Positions 32,534 through 40,937 of a stretch of 64,000 nucleotides of DNA are shown here, piece after piece. Under the pieces are notes generated by a model. That model did no database searches. It was not told where the DNA came from and saw only the letters and a program-made list of their open reading frames with translations. Source of the stretch: EA-27 sp964396265 (lineage in GTDB: Archaea; Thermoplasmatota; Thermoplasmata; RBG-16-68-12; EA-27). Location: positions 161,438-225,437 of the forward strand of contig CAYNEM010000001.1 of the NCBI GenBank assembly GCA_964396265.1. Reading direction: 5' to 3'. Each line of letters begins with the position of its first letter. Positions within the stretch are counted from its first letter, which is position 1. The translations under genes were made by a program, and so were the position numbers.

Positions 32534-33403
32534 TTAAGAGGGGTCACCGGCGCGTGCCTTCGTTCTCAGTCCCGTCATCGATTCCGAGAGCTCCCAGAGG
32601 CGACGCGCGACCGCGGGATCGCGCGCGATAGCGTTCGGCTCGATCCGCCTTCGCTTCTCGAAGTAGTGTCCGGTCACGCCGTCGACGTCGGGGGAGACCG
32701 AGAGCCATGTCACCGTGTCCGCGCCCTTGGCGGCGCTGATCAGGAAGGGCGTCGCGAGCCAGAAGCCGACCCCGAACCACCCGCCTTCACGGCGCGCGAG
32801 GTTCGTGCGGACGCCGCCAGGGTGGAGGGCGTTGGCGGTGACGGTCGCGGGCAGGCGGCGTGCGAGCTCCGCGGCGAAGAGGATGTTCGCGAGCTTCGAC
32901 TGGCAGTACGCGCGGAAGCCGCCCCACGTCCGCGAGAGGTTGAGGTCGTCGAGATGGATGGTCCCAAACTGGTTCGCCTCCGACGCCACATTGACGATCC
33001 TCGAGGGCGCGTTCGCGCGGAGCAAGGGCAGTAGGAGGTGCGTGAGCAGGAAGTGCGAGAGGTGGTTGACCGCGAATGTCGTCTCGATGCCATCCTCCGT
33101 CAACGTCCTCTTGGCGGTGTAGATGCCCGCGTTGTTCACCAGGACGTGGAGCTTCCCGTACTTGGCGGTGAACTCTCGCGCGAACGCGCGCACGGACGCT
33201 TGGCTCTGGAGGTCGAGGTCCATCACCGCCAATGCGGAACTCCCCGTCTCCTCAGTCACACGTCGCGCCGCCTCGCCACGCTCTCGGTTCCGGCATGCCA
33301 TCACGACCGTCGCCCCGAGCCGCGCGAGCCCGCGGGTGGTCTCCTTGCCAATCCCGGAGTTCGCCCCGGTCACGATACAAACGCGGCCGTCCATGGTGCC
33401 CAT
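32534..33403 (-). CDS. Short-chain dehydrogenase/reductase (retinol-dehydrogenase-like)
   Basis: 289 residues from ATG 33403 (GTG 33424 would add seven). Motifs: VCIVTGANSGIGKET, CRNRERG (Arg suggests NADP(H)), VNNAG, NVASEA with the catalytic Ser, and YCQSK. The long C-terminal half, with GVRTNL and a TPFLISAAKGADTV stretch, matches the RDH/protochlorophyllide-reductase-like group. Substrate unknown. Confidence 0.85.
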   Translation of the reverse strand: MGTMDGRVCIVTGANSGIGKETTRGLARLGATVVMACRNRERGEAARRVTEETGSSALAVMDLDLQSQASVRAFAREFTAKYGKLHVLVNNAGIYTAKRTLTEDGIETTFAVNHLSHFLLTHLLLPLLRANAPSRIVNVASEANQFGTIHLDDLNLSRTWGGFRAYCQSKLANILFAAELARRLPATVTANALHPGGVRTNLARREGGWFGVGFWLATPFLISAAKGADTVTWLSVSPDVDGVTGHYFEKRRRIEPNAIARDPAVARRLWELSESMTGLRTKARAGDPS

Positions 33404-33420
33404 GGGAAAAACGACAGCCG

Positions 33421-33612
33421 TCACACGGGCGCCGGCGCATTAAGGGTTGCGCACGGCGGCGGCGAGGCGCTTGCCCGGCGCCCAGGTAAAGTGCGGGTCT
33501 TGAGGACGCGCACGCCCAGCCACTCGTCCAGCGCACCGTCCTGCCCCGCGAGCCACCGTCGCAGGGCGTCCTCGCCCGTGTCCGGCCCGAGAGATTCGAC
33601 GCGGTCCTTCAT
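33421..33612 (-). CDS. Small protein, unknown
   Basis: 63 residues from ATG 33612, with a TATA-like TTCTTATG about 35 nt upstream. An N-terminal helical half (LGPDTGEDALRRWLAGQDGA) is followed by a basic, Pro-rich tail. It lies just upstream of and in the same direction as the SDR gene. No family recognised. Confidence 0.4.
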   Translation of the reverse strand: MKDRVESLGPDTGEDALRRWLAGQDGALDEWLGVRVLKTRTLPGRRASASPPPCATLNAPAPV

Positions 33613-33736
33613 GGAACACGCACGGGCATCCTGCGACTTGGAAGCATAAGAACGAGAGATGCCGATTCCTTTAAGTCGCGGCGTCGCGGCCAAGGACCCA
33701 TTAAGTACGCGGCCCCGCATCGGCGGCGCGAACCGG

Positions 33737-34123
33737 ATGCCCTCGCGGCCGTACAAGGACCTCATCATCTACGGCTGCTTCGTCCTCAACCGCCTCGTCT
33801 CGGAGCTGGGGATCCACCTGGAGCAGGAGGGCCTCGAGGGGAAGCTCGACGGCATCCTGGCGGCGAAGGTCGCGTTCCTCACGAAGGAGCAGATCAAGCG
33901 GGAGATCCGATCGAACCACTACATGACGACGAAGGTCATCGAGGCGCTCGCGGAACAGGGCCTCGTCCGCGTGGAGTCCGAGGAAGGACGGTACCGCATC
34001 CATCCCACGCGAGAGGGCGTCCTCCACGTGAGGAGATACAACGAATTCTACCGCCGCGTGTACCTCGAGCAGATCCGAGACCACTACCGGTACCGACCTC
34101 CGCCGGGCCCGCTCCGCGAGTGA
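33737..34123 (+). CDS. Winged-helix transcription regulator
   Basis: 128 residues. Two TATA-like boxes (33670 and 33700) precede it and favour ATG 33737 over the upstream in-frame ATG 33659. The body has TKEQIKREIRSNHYMTTKVIEALAEQG with a recognition helix, a wing (GLVRVESEEGRYRIHPT), and a C-terminal helix likely for dimerisation. Archaeal PadR/MarR-like size. Target unknown. Confidence 0.65.
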   Translation: MPSRPYKDLIIYGCFVLNRLVSELGIHLEQEGLEGKLDGILAAKVAFLTKEQIKREIRSNHYMTTKVIEALAEQGLVRVESEEGRYRIHPTREGVLHVRRYNEFYRRVYLEQIRDHYRYRPPPGPLRE

Positions 34124-35125
34124 TCACGCGGGTCGCGGGGAGGGCGTGCCCGCGGGCCGTTGGGACGACGCCTCGACGATGAGGGGGATGAAGTCGTACG
34201 TGCCGTCCGGCATCTCCGTGACGAGCTCCATGGAGCAGGAAGCGGTCCGACCCCGGACGCTCGCGCGCACGACCTCCGTCGTGAGGAACGTGTACGTCTC
34301 CTCCGGCACGTCGTGCGTCCCGTCGGACTTCCAGAGGGCGATGACGCGCGTCGGCGGCATCCGGAGCGCGAGGCTCACGTCCTCGACCGCCCGCCGGACC
34401 GCCTCCAGGTCCGCGCGCGCGGGGGCGTGGCCGAACGCCTTCACGTACATCGCGGCGCCCCGCGGACCGATCCCGAAGGGCGCGAGCGTGCCCGCGGGCC
34501 ACGATGCGAACGCGTCGAACTCGTACACGACCCCCGACTTCCCTGTCAGGAGGGCGGGGCTCCGCACGGCCCCGGGATGGGCGAGCATCTCCGCCATCGT
34601 CGGGTTCCTCTCCCGCAGGCTCGCGAGGAGGCGCTCCACCGGAGTGGCGCCCTGCGGTACGTGGACGACCGGGTCGGCATCCCGCACCGCGCGGATCACC
34701 CGATAGCGCAGGGCGTGGTATGCGAAGAGGGCGCGGGCGTCCTCCACGAGGTCGAGGATCGCCATGCCCAGGAAGAGCAGAGCGACGAGGACGATGCCGA
34801 GGACGAACGCGCCGCCAAACGTCAGCATCACGAGGACGCCGGCCGCAATCGCGGCAGCGAGCACGAGCCCGTTCGCCGTGGCCGACGCGAACTGGCGGCG
34901 GAGCACGAGCAAACCGAAGAGAAGGAGGGTGAGGAGGAGCGCCATCGCGGGCATCGCGGAGATGAAGACGATGAGGAAGAAGCCGAGGAGGAGCCACACG
35001 GAGACGAACCAGACCGTGTATCGCAGGAGGCGCTGGATCTTGGGGGTCCCCGCCTCGACCTCCTCCGCAAGGTCGAAGATCGCCGTGAGGGGGTTCTCGA
35101 TTGCACGAACATCCCGCGCCTGCAT
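34124..35125 (-). CDS. Four-helix membrane protein with C-terminal cytoplasmic domain
   Basis: 333 residues. Hydrophobic helices at about 38-54, 57-72, 84-104 and 105-124 (for example FVLGIVLVALLFLGMAIL), preceded by a 35-residue acidic N-terminus. The remaining 200 residues form a soluble alpha/beta domain (FDAFASWPAGTLAPFGIG, DVPEETYTFLTTEVV). No family recognised. Its stop is adjacent to that of the converging regulator gene. TATA 30 nt before ATG. Confidence 0.65.
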   Translation of the reverse strand: MQARDVRAIENPLTAIFDLAEEVEAGTPKIQRLLRYTVWFVSVWLLLGFFLIVFISAMPAMALLLTLLLFGLLVLRRQFASATANGLVLAAAIAAGVLVMLTFGGAFVLGIVLVALLFLGMAILDLVEDARALFAYHALRYRVIRAVRDADPVVHVPQGATPVERLLASLRERNPTMAEMLAHPGAVRSPALLTGKSGVVYEFDAFASWPAGTLAPFGIGPRGAAMYVKAFGHAPARADLEAVRRAVEDVSLALRMPPTRVIALWKSDGTHDVPEETYTFLTTEVVRASVRGRTASCSMELVTEMPDGTYDFIPLIVEASSQRPAGTPSPRPA

Positions 35126-35150
35126 CGCGTTACTTGTGCGCCGCCAACGT

Positions 35151-35159
35151 ACTTAAAAC
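35151..35159 (-). promoter_or_regulatory. TATA box, leaderless promoter of the membrane protein
   Basis: GTTTTAAGT on the minus strand, centre 30 nt from ATG 35125. Confidence 0.55.
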
Positions 35160-35225
35160 GGTCGGAAACAAGGAGGCCCGGGCCCGGGGCCGACCTTTAT
35201 GTACGCGCCGCCTTTCTTGGCGACG

Positions 35226-35885
35226 ATGCGGCGCAAGACCCGCCTCATCCTCGCCCTCGACGTACCCGAGGAGTCGACGGCGCTCCGGCTCGCGCACGAC
35301 ACGCGCGACCACGTCGACGCGTTCAAGGTGAACTATCCGCTCGTCCTCGCGCGCGGCCTCCAGATCGTCGACAAGCTCGCGAAGATGGGCGACGTGATCT
35401 GCGACTTCAAGGTCGCGGACATCCCAAACACGAACCGCCTCATCGTCGAGCAGGTGTTCCGCCATCATGCGAAGGCGATCATCGTCCACGGGTTCGTGGG
35501 CCCCGACTCCGTGAAGGCGTGCGTGGCCGCCGCCAAGGGCGATGTCTTCGTCGTCACGGAGATGTCCCACCCCGGCGCGGAGCGGTGGAACGCCCCGATC
35601 GCGGACGACATCGCGCGCATGGCGGTCGAGGTCGGCGCCGCCGGCATCATCGCCCCCGCCACGCGCCCGGACCGCGTCCGGACGCTCCGCTCGATCGTCG
35701 GCGACAAGCTGATCCTCTCCCCCGGCGTCGGTGCGCAAGGCGGCACGGTCGCAGACCCGATCGCGGCCGGCGCGGACTACATCATCGTCGGTCGTGCGAT
35801 CTACGACGCGGCAAACCCGCGACCCGAGGCGGAGAGGATCGTCAAGGAGATTGCGAGAGTGGCGTCTGCAGCGTCTCCGGGCTGA
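35226..35885 (+). CDS. pyrF: Orotidine 5'-phosphate decarboxylase
   Basis: 219 residues. Makes UMP from OMP. Archaeal-type length. Catalytic DxKxxD is present in CDFKVADIPNT, the substrate loop in TEMSHPGA, and the phosphate-binding LSPGVGAQGG ... IIVGRAIY. ATG 35226 lies 27 nt after a TATA box (CTTTATGTA at 35195-35203), so the frame's earlier ATG 35199 inside the box is wrong. The 3' end overlaps the converging wHTH gene by 44 nt. Confidence 0.93.
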   Translation: MRRKTRLILALDVPEESTALRLAHDTRDHVDAFKVNYPLVLARGLQIVDKLAKMGDVICDFKVADIPNTNRLIVEQVFRHHAKAIIVHGFVGPDSVKACVAAAKGDVFVVTEMSHPGAERWNAPIADDIARMAVEVGAAGIIAPATRPDRVRTLRSIVGDKLILSPGVGAQGGTVADPIAAGADYIIVGRAIYDAANPRPEAERIVKEIARVASAASPG

Positions 35886-36138
35886 GTTCCTCGTTCAGCT
35901 CCCGGAGCTTCATCTCCGTGCGCAGAAAGTACTTCACGGCCTTCCCGTCCGGGCCGAAGAGCGTGACCACGTTCGTCACGTACCCGCGCTTGTCCAGGAA
36001 CTCGAGGATCGCCGTGCACACGCCCATCGGCACGCGGTAGATCCGCGAGAGCTCCTCGGCGGATTTCGGGCTGATCGACGTGCCCAGGAGGATGCGAAGG
36101 AAATATCGTTCGTCCAGACGCGCGACCCACGTGTCCAT
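35842..36138 (-). CDS. ArsR-like winged-helix protein
   Basis: 98 residues from ATG 36138. Helix-turn-helix pattern ILLGTSISPKSAEELSRIYR, VPMGVCTAILEFLDKRG, and wing VTNVVTLFGPDGKAVKYF. Its coding end overlaps pyrF's end tail-to-tail by 44 nt, so antisense interference is possible. Probably a transcription regulator. Confidence 0.65.
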   Translation of the reverse strand: MDTWVARLDERYFLRILLGTSISPKSAEELSRIYRVPMGVCTAILEFLDKRGYVTNVVTLFGPDGKAVKYFLRTEMKLRELNEELSPETLQTPLSQSP

Positions 36139-36250
36139 CTCGGCCCGTGCGTTCAAGGTAGCGACGTCCGAATCGCACCTGATTCTCAATCGGGGAAAGA
36201 GGGGAAAGGCTATACGGCGGACGCGGGTTCCCCGCGCCGGCTGGGTTCCG

Positions 36251-37576
36251 ATGGGCGGAGAACGGCTAGCGATCCACCTCCCGCCGGAGGAGGCGCCGGA
36301 TCGATGGTACAACATCCTCGCGGACCTTCCGGAGCCTCTCCCGCCGCCGCGCGACGACGAGCCGGGGCAGCCGCGACTGAAGATGTTGCCCCAAGTCCTG
36401 CTCAAGGAATGCCTGCGGCAGGAGAACTCCGACCAGTCGTGGATCCCCATCCCCCAGGAGATCCAGGACCTCTACCTGCAGGCGGGGCGACCGCGCCCCT
36501 TGTTCCGCGCGCGTCGCCTTGAGCAGCGTCTCGACACCCCCGCGCGACTGTACTACAAGTCCGAGTTCTACTCCCCGACCGGGAGCCACAAGGTGAACAC
36601 CGCGCTCGCCCAGGCGTGGTACGCTGCCGAGGCGGGGTTCGAGCGCATCGCCACGGAGACGGGCGCCGGACAGTGGGGGACCGCCCTCGCGTACGCGGCG
36701 AGCCTAGTCGGGCTGAAGACGACCGTGTACTGGGTGCGCGCCGTGCACGACTGGAAGGCCGACCGACGGAACTTCATGCGCCTCTTCGGGGCGGAGGTCC
36801 ACGCATCCCCCAGCCCCAAGACGAAGACGGGGCGCGCGCTCCTTCAGGAGGACCCGAACCACCCTGGGTCTCTCGGGATCGCCGTGAGCGAGGGCCTCGA
36901 GGACGCACGCGGGGACCCGAAGGCCGTATATTGCCTCGGCTCGGTCCTGAACCACGTGCTCCTCCATCAGACGGTGATCGGCCTCGAGACGAAGAAGCAG
37001 TTCGAGATCGCCGGGGAGTTCCCCGACGTCGTGATCTCGAGCCTTGGCGGCGGTTCGAACTTCGGCGGCTTCGCCCTCCCGTTCATGCCGGAAGCATTTG
37101 GCGGCGCGGACATCCGGTTCGTGGCGGCGCAGAGCCAGGCGGCGCCGAACCTGCAGGGGGAGTATCGCTACGACTTCGCGGACCACGCGGAGCTCACACC
37201 GCAGCTCAAGATGTACACGCTCGGGCATCGCACGAAGATGAAGCCGATCCGCGGGGACGGGCTCCGCTACCACGCAGCGGCGCCGATCATCTCGCTCTTG
37301 CGGCACCTCGGATACGTCGACACGATCGCGTACCCGGCGGACGAGCGTCACGTGTTCGAGCGCGCGCGCATGTTCGTGCAGGCGGAGGGGTTCCTTCCCG
37401 CCCCGGAGAGCGCGTACAGCGTCGCGTGCGCAATCGACGAGGCCCTCCGGTGCAAGGAGACGGGCGAGCGAAATGTGATCGCCTTCAACATCTCCGGCCA
37501 CGGCTTCATGGACATGGAGGCGTACAAGGGCGTGATCGAAGGTCCGGCGGCGGCCTCCCTCGATCGGTGGCGGTGA
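36251..37576 (+). CDS. trpB: Tryptophan synthase beta chain, TrpB2 type
   Basis: 441 residues from ATG 36251. Condenses indole with serine. The PLP lysine is in SPTGSHKVNTA and the catalytic loop in ETGAGQWGTALAYA. SSLGGGSNFGG binds phosphate, and the end ISGHGFMDMEAY is typical of TrpB2. The N-terminal extension (PDRWYNILADLPEPLPPP) and the length mark TrpB2 and not TrpB1. No trpA is nearby; TrpB2 proteins often act without an alpha subunit. A TATA-like CTATACGG lies about 38 nt upstream. Confidence 0.92.
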   Translation: MGGERLAIHLPPEEAPDRWYNILADLPEPLPPPRDDEPGQPRLKMLPQVLLKECLRQENSDQSWIPIPQEIQDLYLQAGRPRPLFRARRLEQRLDTPARLYYKSEFYSPTGSHKVNTALAQAWYAAEAGFERIATETGAGQWGTALAYAASLVGLKTTVYWVRAVHDWKADRRNFMRLFGAEVHASPSPKTKTGRALLQEDPNHPGSLGIAVSEGLEDARGDPKAVYCLGSVLNHVLLHQTVIGLETKKQFEIAGEFPDVVISSLGGGSNFGGFALPFMPEAFGGADIRFVAAQSQAAPNLQGEYRYDFADHAELTPQLKMYTLGHRTKMKPIRGDGLRYHAAAPIISLLRHLGYVDTIAYPADERHVFERARMFVQAEGFLPAPESAYSVACAIDEALRCKETGERNVIAFNISGHGFMDMEAYKGVIEGPAAASLDRWR

Positions 37577-37682
37577 CGGCCGTGTTCTGCGACGCATGAT
37601 CAGCAGTCACGCCGCCAAAGAGGAAAAGTAAAAGTTGGCGGCGGTTGCCCGCCGCCCCGCGCACGAGGCGCTAAGTGTGTTC

Positions 37683-38222
37683 TCAGAACCTGCGCCGGCC
37701 GCGGTCGCGACCACCACGGTCGTCGTCCCGCCGTCCGCCGCCACCGCCGCTGCTGCCGCCGCTGCTGCCGCCGCTGCCGCCGCTCCGGCCGCCGCCACCA
37801 CCAAAGTCGCGGCCGCCGAAGCCGTAGCTGCGTCGCTCGTAGCGCTGGGGTCGCTCGAACTCCTGGGCGCTCACGTCCACGGAGCTGTTGACCTCCGGGA
37901 TGTCCTGTTCCGTCGCCGCGAAGGAGCCGTACTTGCCCACGTTGAGGCGCATGTGGCCTCGCACGAGGGACACGTACCCATTGTCGACGAGCACGACTTG
38001 GCCGGGCTGCACCTGGTCGATCTGGGTCTCCCAGAGCGACAACAGGATCGTCCCGGTCTCGTCTCCGACGGTGGCCTCCGCCAATTGGCGGCTGCCGCCG
38101 AACTTGCTGTCGATGGTCCTTCGCTCTCCGATGTTGACGACCTTCACGAGCACATTCGTCTGCTTCGCGTCGGGCGTCAGTTCCTTGACCTTCGTCAAGG
38201 GCTTGTCTTCTGCCATGGTCAT
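37683..38222 (-). CDS. ssb: OB-fold single-stranded nucleic-acid-binding protein (SOSS-B/archaeal SSB-like)
   Basis: 179 residues from ATG 38222 (ATG 38216 also possible). The OB fold occupies residues 10-110: VKELTPDAKQTNVLVKVVNI, ATVGDETGTILLSLWE, VQPGQVVLVDNGYVS and GHMRLNVGKYG. A Gly/Arg/Ser-rich disordered tail of about 60 residues ends in RRRF. Such tails usually recruit partner proteins. Binds single-stranded DNA in repair or replication, by family knowledge. TATA-like TTTTAGC 31 nt upstream. Confidence 0.85.
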   Translation of the reverse strand: MTMAEDKPLTKVKELTPDAKQTNVLVKVVNIGERRTIDSKFGGSRQLAEATVGDETGTILLSLWETQIDQVQPGQVVLVDNGYVSLVRGHMRLNVGKYGSFAATEQDIPEVNSSVDVSAQEFERPQRYERRSYGFGGRDFGGGGGRSGGSGGSSGGSSGGGGGRRDDDRGGRDRGRRRF

Positions 38223-38452
38223 TCCTTCCTTAGTCCACCTTGTCTCGGGCTAAAAGACGAGTCTACGGGGGCACCGCCCCCTACGGCCGTCAAAGCCTAA
38301 GTCCGGTGTCTGGCTGCGCTTAGATTCCGGGTGATATAAGAACCTATGTCCTGGATTCGGCCTGCGCGTTCCCGCGATCATGTGGCAGGGTCCGGCAAGC
38401 CATCCGACCAGACACCGGCAGCGCGAAGTAGCGAGGAGTACGTCGCCCAGGT

Positions 38453-39136
38453 GTGCGGAGCGTCCGCGAAGTCGTGAGTGTTTTTCGGTCTGAGACCGGA
38501 CGAATCCGTTTCGCGGCGGCCGCATCGTTCCTTGCGGTTGCCGCGTTCGTCCCGATTCCCCTTGGCTACCTTCTCGCGGCGCCCGGTCGCGGTTCCGAGA
38601 CAATCATCTTGGCGAACATCCTAGCACCCGCCATGCTTTCCATAGCAATCGCCTTGGGAGCCCAAGCGTTTGGGTTTCTCGCAGTCCTGGGCAAACGAAT
38701 GCTCGCCCGTTGCGCGGCGGCCGCGGGGATCGCACATGCCCTCGGCGTCGGAGTGCTGGGCGTCATTCTCTTAGTCGACCGCCTCCCATGTCAGGTAGGT
38801 CTGTATTGCTCGGGACAAGCGCTCGGGGCGGCAGGCGGGGTCGCAATCTGGGTCTGGTTTCTCGTCCTCGGCAACGGGTATCTCGTGGTGGGCGCGCTGT
38901 TGTTGGGGGAAAAGGCGGTGCGTCGGACTGTTCCGTTCGCATTGGCGACCAGCCTGCTCTTTGTGGATGGTCTGGTGTTCCTGTTATTCTTCGCGTCGCT
39001 GTTCTACCCGCTCGGCCCCGTGGCGTCCTCGCTGTTCTACGTCGGTCTCGCTCTCGGTCCCACGGCCAACGCCGTCATCGGGAGTGCATTTCTCATGAAG
39101 GGGAGGGAAGGCCAACGCGTCGTTCACGTCGCCTGA
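38453..39136 (+). CDS. Six-helix integral membrane protein
   Basis: 227 residues, start GTG 38453 (GTG 38474 also possible). Six hydrophobic segments span almost the whole chain, e.g. FLAVAAFVPIPLGYLLAA, HALGVGVLGVILLV, VAIWVWFLVLGNGYLVVGALL and LLFVDGLVFLLFFASLF. Two Cys lie in one loop (CQVGLYC). No family recognised. No promoter stands out. Confidence 0.55.
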   Translation: MRSVREVVSVFRSETGRIRFAAAASFLAVAAFVPIPLGYLLAAPGRGSETIILANILAPAMLSIAIALGAQAFGFLAVLGKRMLARCAAAAGIAHALGVGVLGVILLVDRLPCQVGLYCSGQALGAAGGVAIWVWFLVLGNGYLVVGALLLGEKAVRRTVPFALATSLLFVDGLVFLLFFASLFYPLGPVASSLFYVGLALGPTANAVIGSAFLMKGREGQRVVHVA

Positions 39137-39287
39137 TTCGATGCCGGGCGCAGGCAAACCTACGTGTTGCTGAGCCGACCGTCCAGGAAGTCCGCGTATT
39201 GTATTATGAATAGGCACCGGTGGCACCGGTCGCGCCTCCGACCTGCCCGCCCCCAAGGTACAAATCCGCGCAAGGGCTTCCCGGGCC

Positions 39288-40595
39288 GTGGCGGCCCCCG
39301 AACGGATCGGCTACCTCCGGGCGATGCGCCAGTTCAGCAAGAATGCGCGTCTCTACCTCGCGTACTCGACGCTCAGCGGGGTCAACAACGCGATCTTCGT
39401 CGTCGCCTTCGTGTTCTACCTCGCGGAGGTGTTCCGGCCCGGGGGCTCCGTCCCCCTGCTCGGCGCCGCCCTGGCGGTGCCCGTCTACATCGGCGCAGTC
39501 CTTGGGGTCCAGGCACTCGCGCATGGGGGCAACGCCCTCCCGGCCGGGGTCCTGGCGGACAAGTACGGCCGGAAGCGAAGCTTCTTCGCCGCCAGCCTAT
39601 GCGCGATCGTCGCGTATGCCCTCGTCCTCCTCACGACGAACCCCTTTGCGCTCATCCTCCTCGCCGCCATCGTGGGGATCGGCGAGTCGTTCCACGGCGT
39701 CGTCGGAGGACCGTTCCTCATGGAGAACAGCGAGCCGCGCGAGCGGATGCACCTGTTCTCCCTGAGCGCGTCCCTCGAGAGCGTGTCCGCGATTTTCGGT
39801 GCCATCCTCGGCGGCGCGCTCCCCGTCGTGTTCATGGGGGCCGGCATGGTACGCGTGGACGCCCTTCGGCTCGCTCTGTTCGCCTCATTGCCGTTCGCGG
39901 TCGCGGAGCTCGTCCCTCTCGCGTTCATGCGGGAGGCAAAGGCGCCCTCGGCGCTCCCGTTCCGAGACGTCCTGCGGATGCGTCACGTGCGCCACCGGGC
40001 GACGGTCGTCAAGCTCTTTCTGCTCTCGACGTTCCTCGCGTTTGGCGTCGGCCTATACTTCCCGCTGCTCAACCTGCACTTCGAGGATTCCTTCCACGTG
40101 CACGAGGCGGAGTTCGGTCCCGTGATCGCCCTCAATTCCCTGGCGGTTGCGGTCGCCATCCTGGCGGCGCCCATGATCGTTCGGCGGTTCGGCAAGCTGC
40201 AGGCGATCACATACTCCCGGCTGGCGGCGGTCCCGTTCCTCGTCGCCCTCGCGTTCGTCTCGGCCGAGAACCTTCTCTGGCTCGCGACCCTTCTGTTCGT
40301 CCTCCGAGGCGCTTTCGCGGTCATGGCCTCCCCGGTGGCCGGCGCGCTCTCAATGGAGCTCGTCGACGCGCCCGAACGCGCGACGACGGCCGGGTTCACG
40401 CACGCGGGGTTCGACCTGTTCTACGCCGGCGGGATCTTCCTCTCTGGCGTTCTGTTCGCATCCGGCGGTTTCTGGTCGGGCTTCCTGCTCGCGGGCCTCG
40501 CGTACGTCGGCCACGCAATCCTGTGGACCGTGTGGTTCCGCGGACACCCTGCAGCCCTCATCGTGGCGGAGCCTGTGGCGGCCGGCGCTTCGTGA
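39288..40595 (+). CDS. Major facilitator superfamily transporter
   Basis: 435 residues, start GTG 39288 (ATG 39324 also possible). About twelve helices in two bundles. MFS motif A is present as GVLADKYGRKRS between helices 2 and 3; a second, weaker copy is in the C-terminal bundle (IVRRFGKLQA). Substrate unknown; drug-efflux-like. A TATA-like ACAAATC sits about 27 nt before GTG. Confidence 0.85.
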   Translation: MAAPERIGYLRAMRQFSKNARLYLAYSTLSGVNNAIFVVAFVFYLAEVFRPGGSVPLLGAALAVPVYIGAVLGVQALAHGGNALPAGVLADKYGRKRSFFAASLCAIVAYALVLLTTNPFALILLAAIVGIGESFHGVVGGPFLMENSEPRERMHLFSLSASLESVSAIFGAILGGALPVVFMGAGMVRVDALRLALFASLPFAVAELVPLAFMREAKAPSALPFRDVLRMRHVRHRATVVKLFLLSTFLAFGVGLYFPLLNLHFEDSFHVHEAEFGPVIALNSLAVAVAILAAPMIVRRFGKLQAITYSRLAAVPFLVALAFVSAENLLWLATLLFVLRGAFAVMASPVAGALSMELVDAPERATTAGFTHAGFDLFYAGGIFLSGVLFASGGFWSGFLLAGLAYVGHAILWTVWFRGHPAALIVAEPVAAGAS

Positions 40596-40649
40596 CGCTG
40601 GGCGGCCTAGTCTGCCCCTAACGTTCGCGGCTTTCTCATCCGGCGAGGC

Positions 40650-40856
40650 TCAATACATGTGCCCCTCAAGCCGAGCAAGCCGGTCCTCGACGGACTTCAG
40701 CCGCTCCCCCACCTTGCCGAGCTTACGGCGGACTTCCTCGAGCTCGTCCCAGAGGGCCCCCGCTGGCGGTTGCGTCGCGCGGATCGGCTGAGGCCGTTCC
40801 GGGATCTCGGAGAGGTCCCCGGGCGCCGGGTGCGAGGGGATCAACAGTTGCGTCAT
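40650..40856 (-). CDS. 68-residue coiled-coil protein
   Basis: ATG 40856 with GGAGGAA four nt upstream. The Pro-rich first half is followed by a heptad coiled coil (LWDELEEVRRKLGKVGERLK). Divergent from the DAO-family gene at 40938. Function unknown. Confidence 0.5.
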   Translation of the reverse strand: MTQLLIPSHPAPGDLSEIPERPQPIRATQPPAGALWDELEEVRRKLGKVGERLKSVEDRLARLEGHMY

Positions 40857-40937
40857 GGGTTCCTCCGGGGCGCGTAGCGTCCGAGCCAACGATAGAGGAA
40901 CGCAAATGGTTTTGGCGGCGTCGGGACATGGAGCCGC

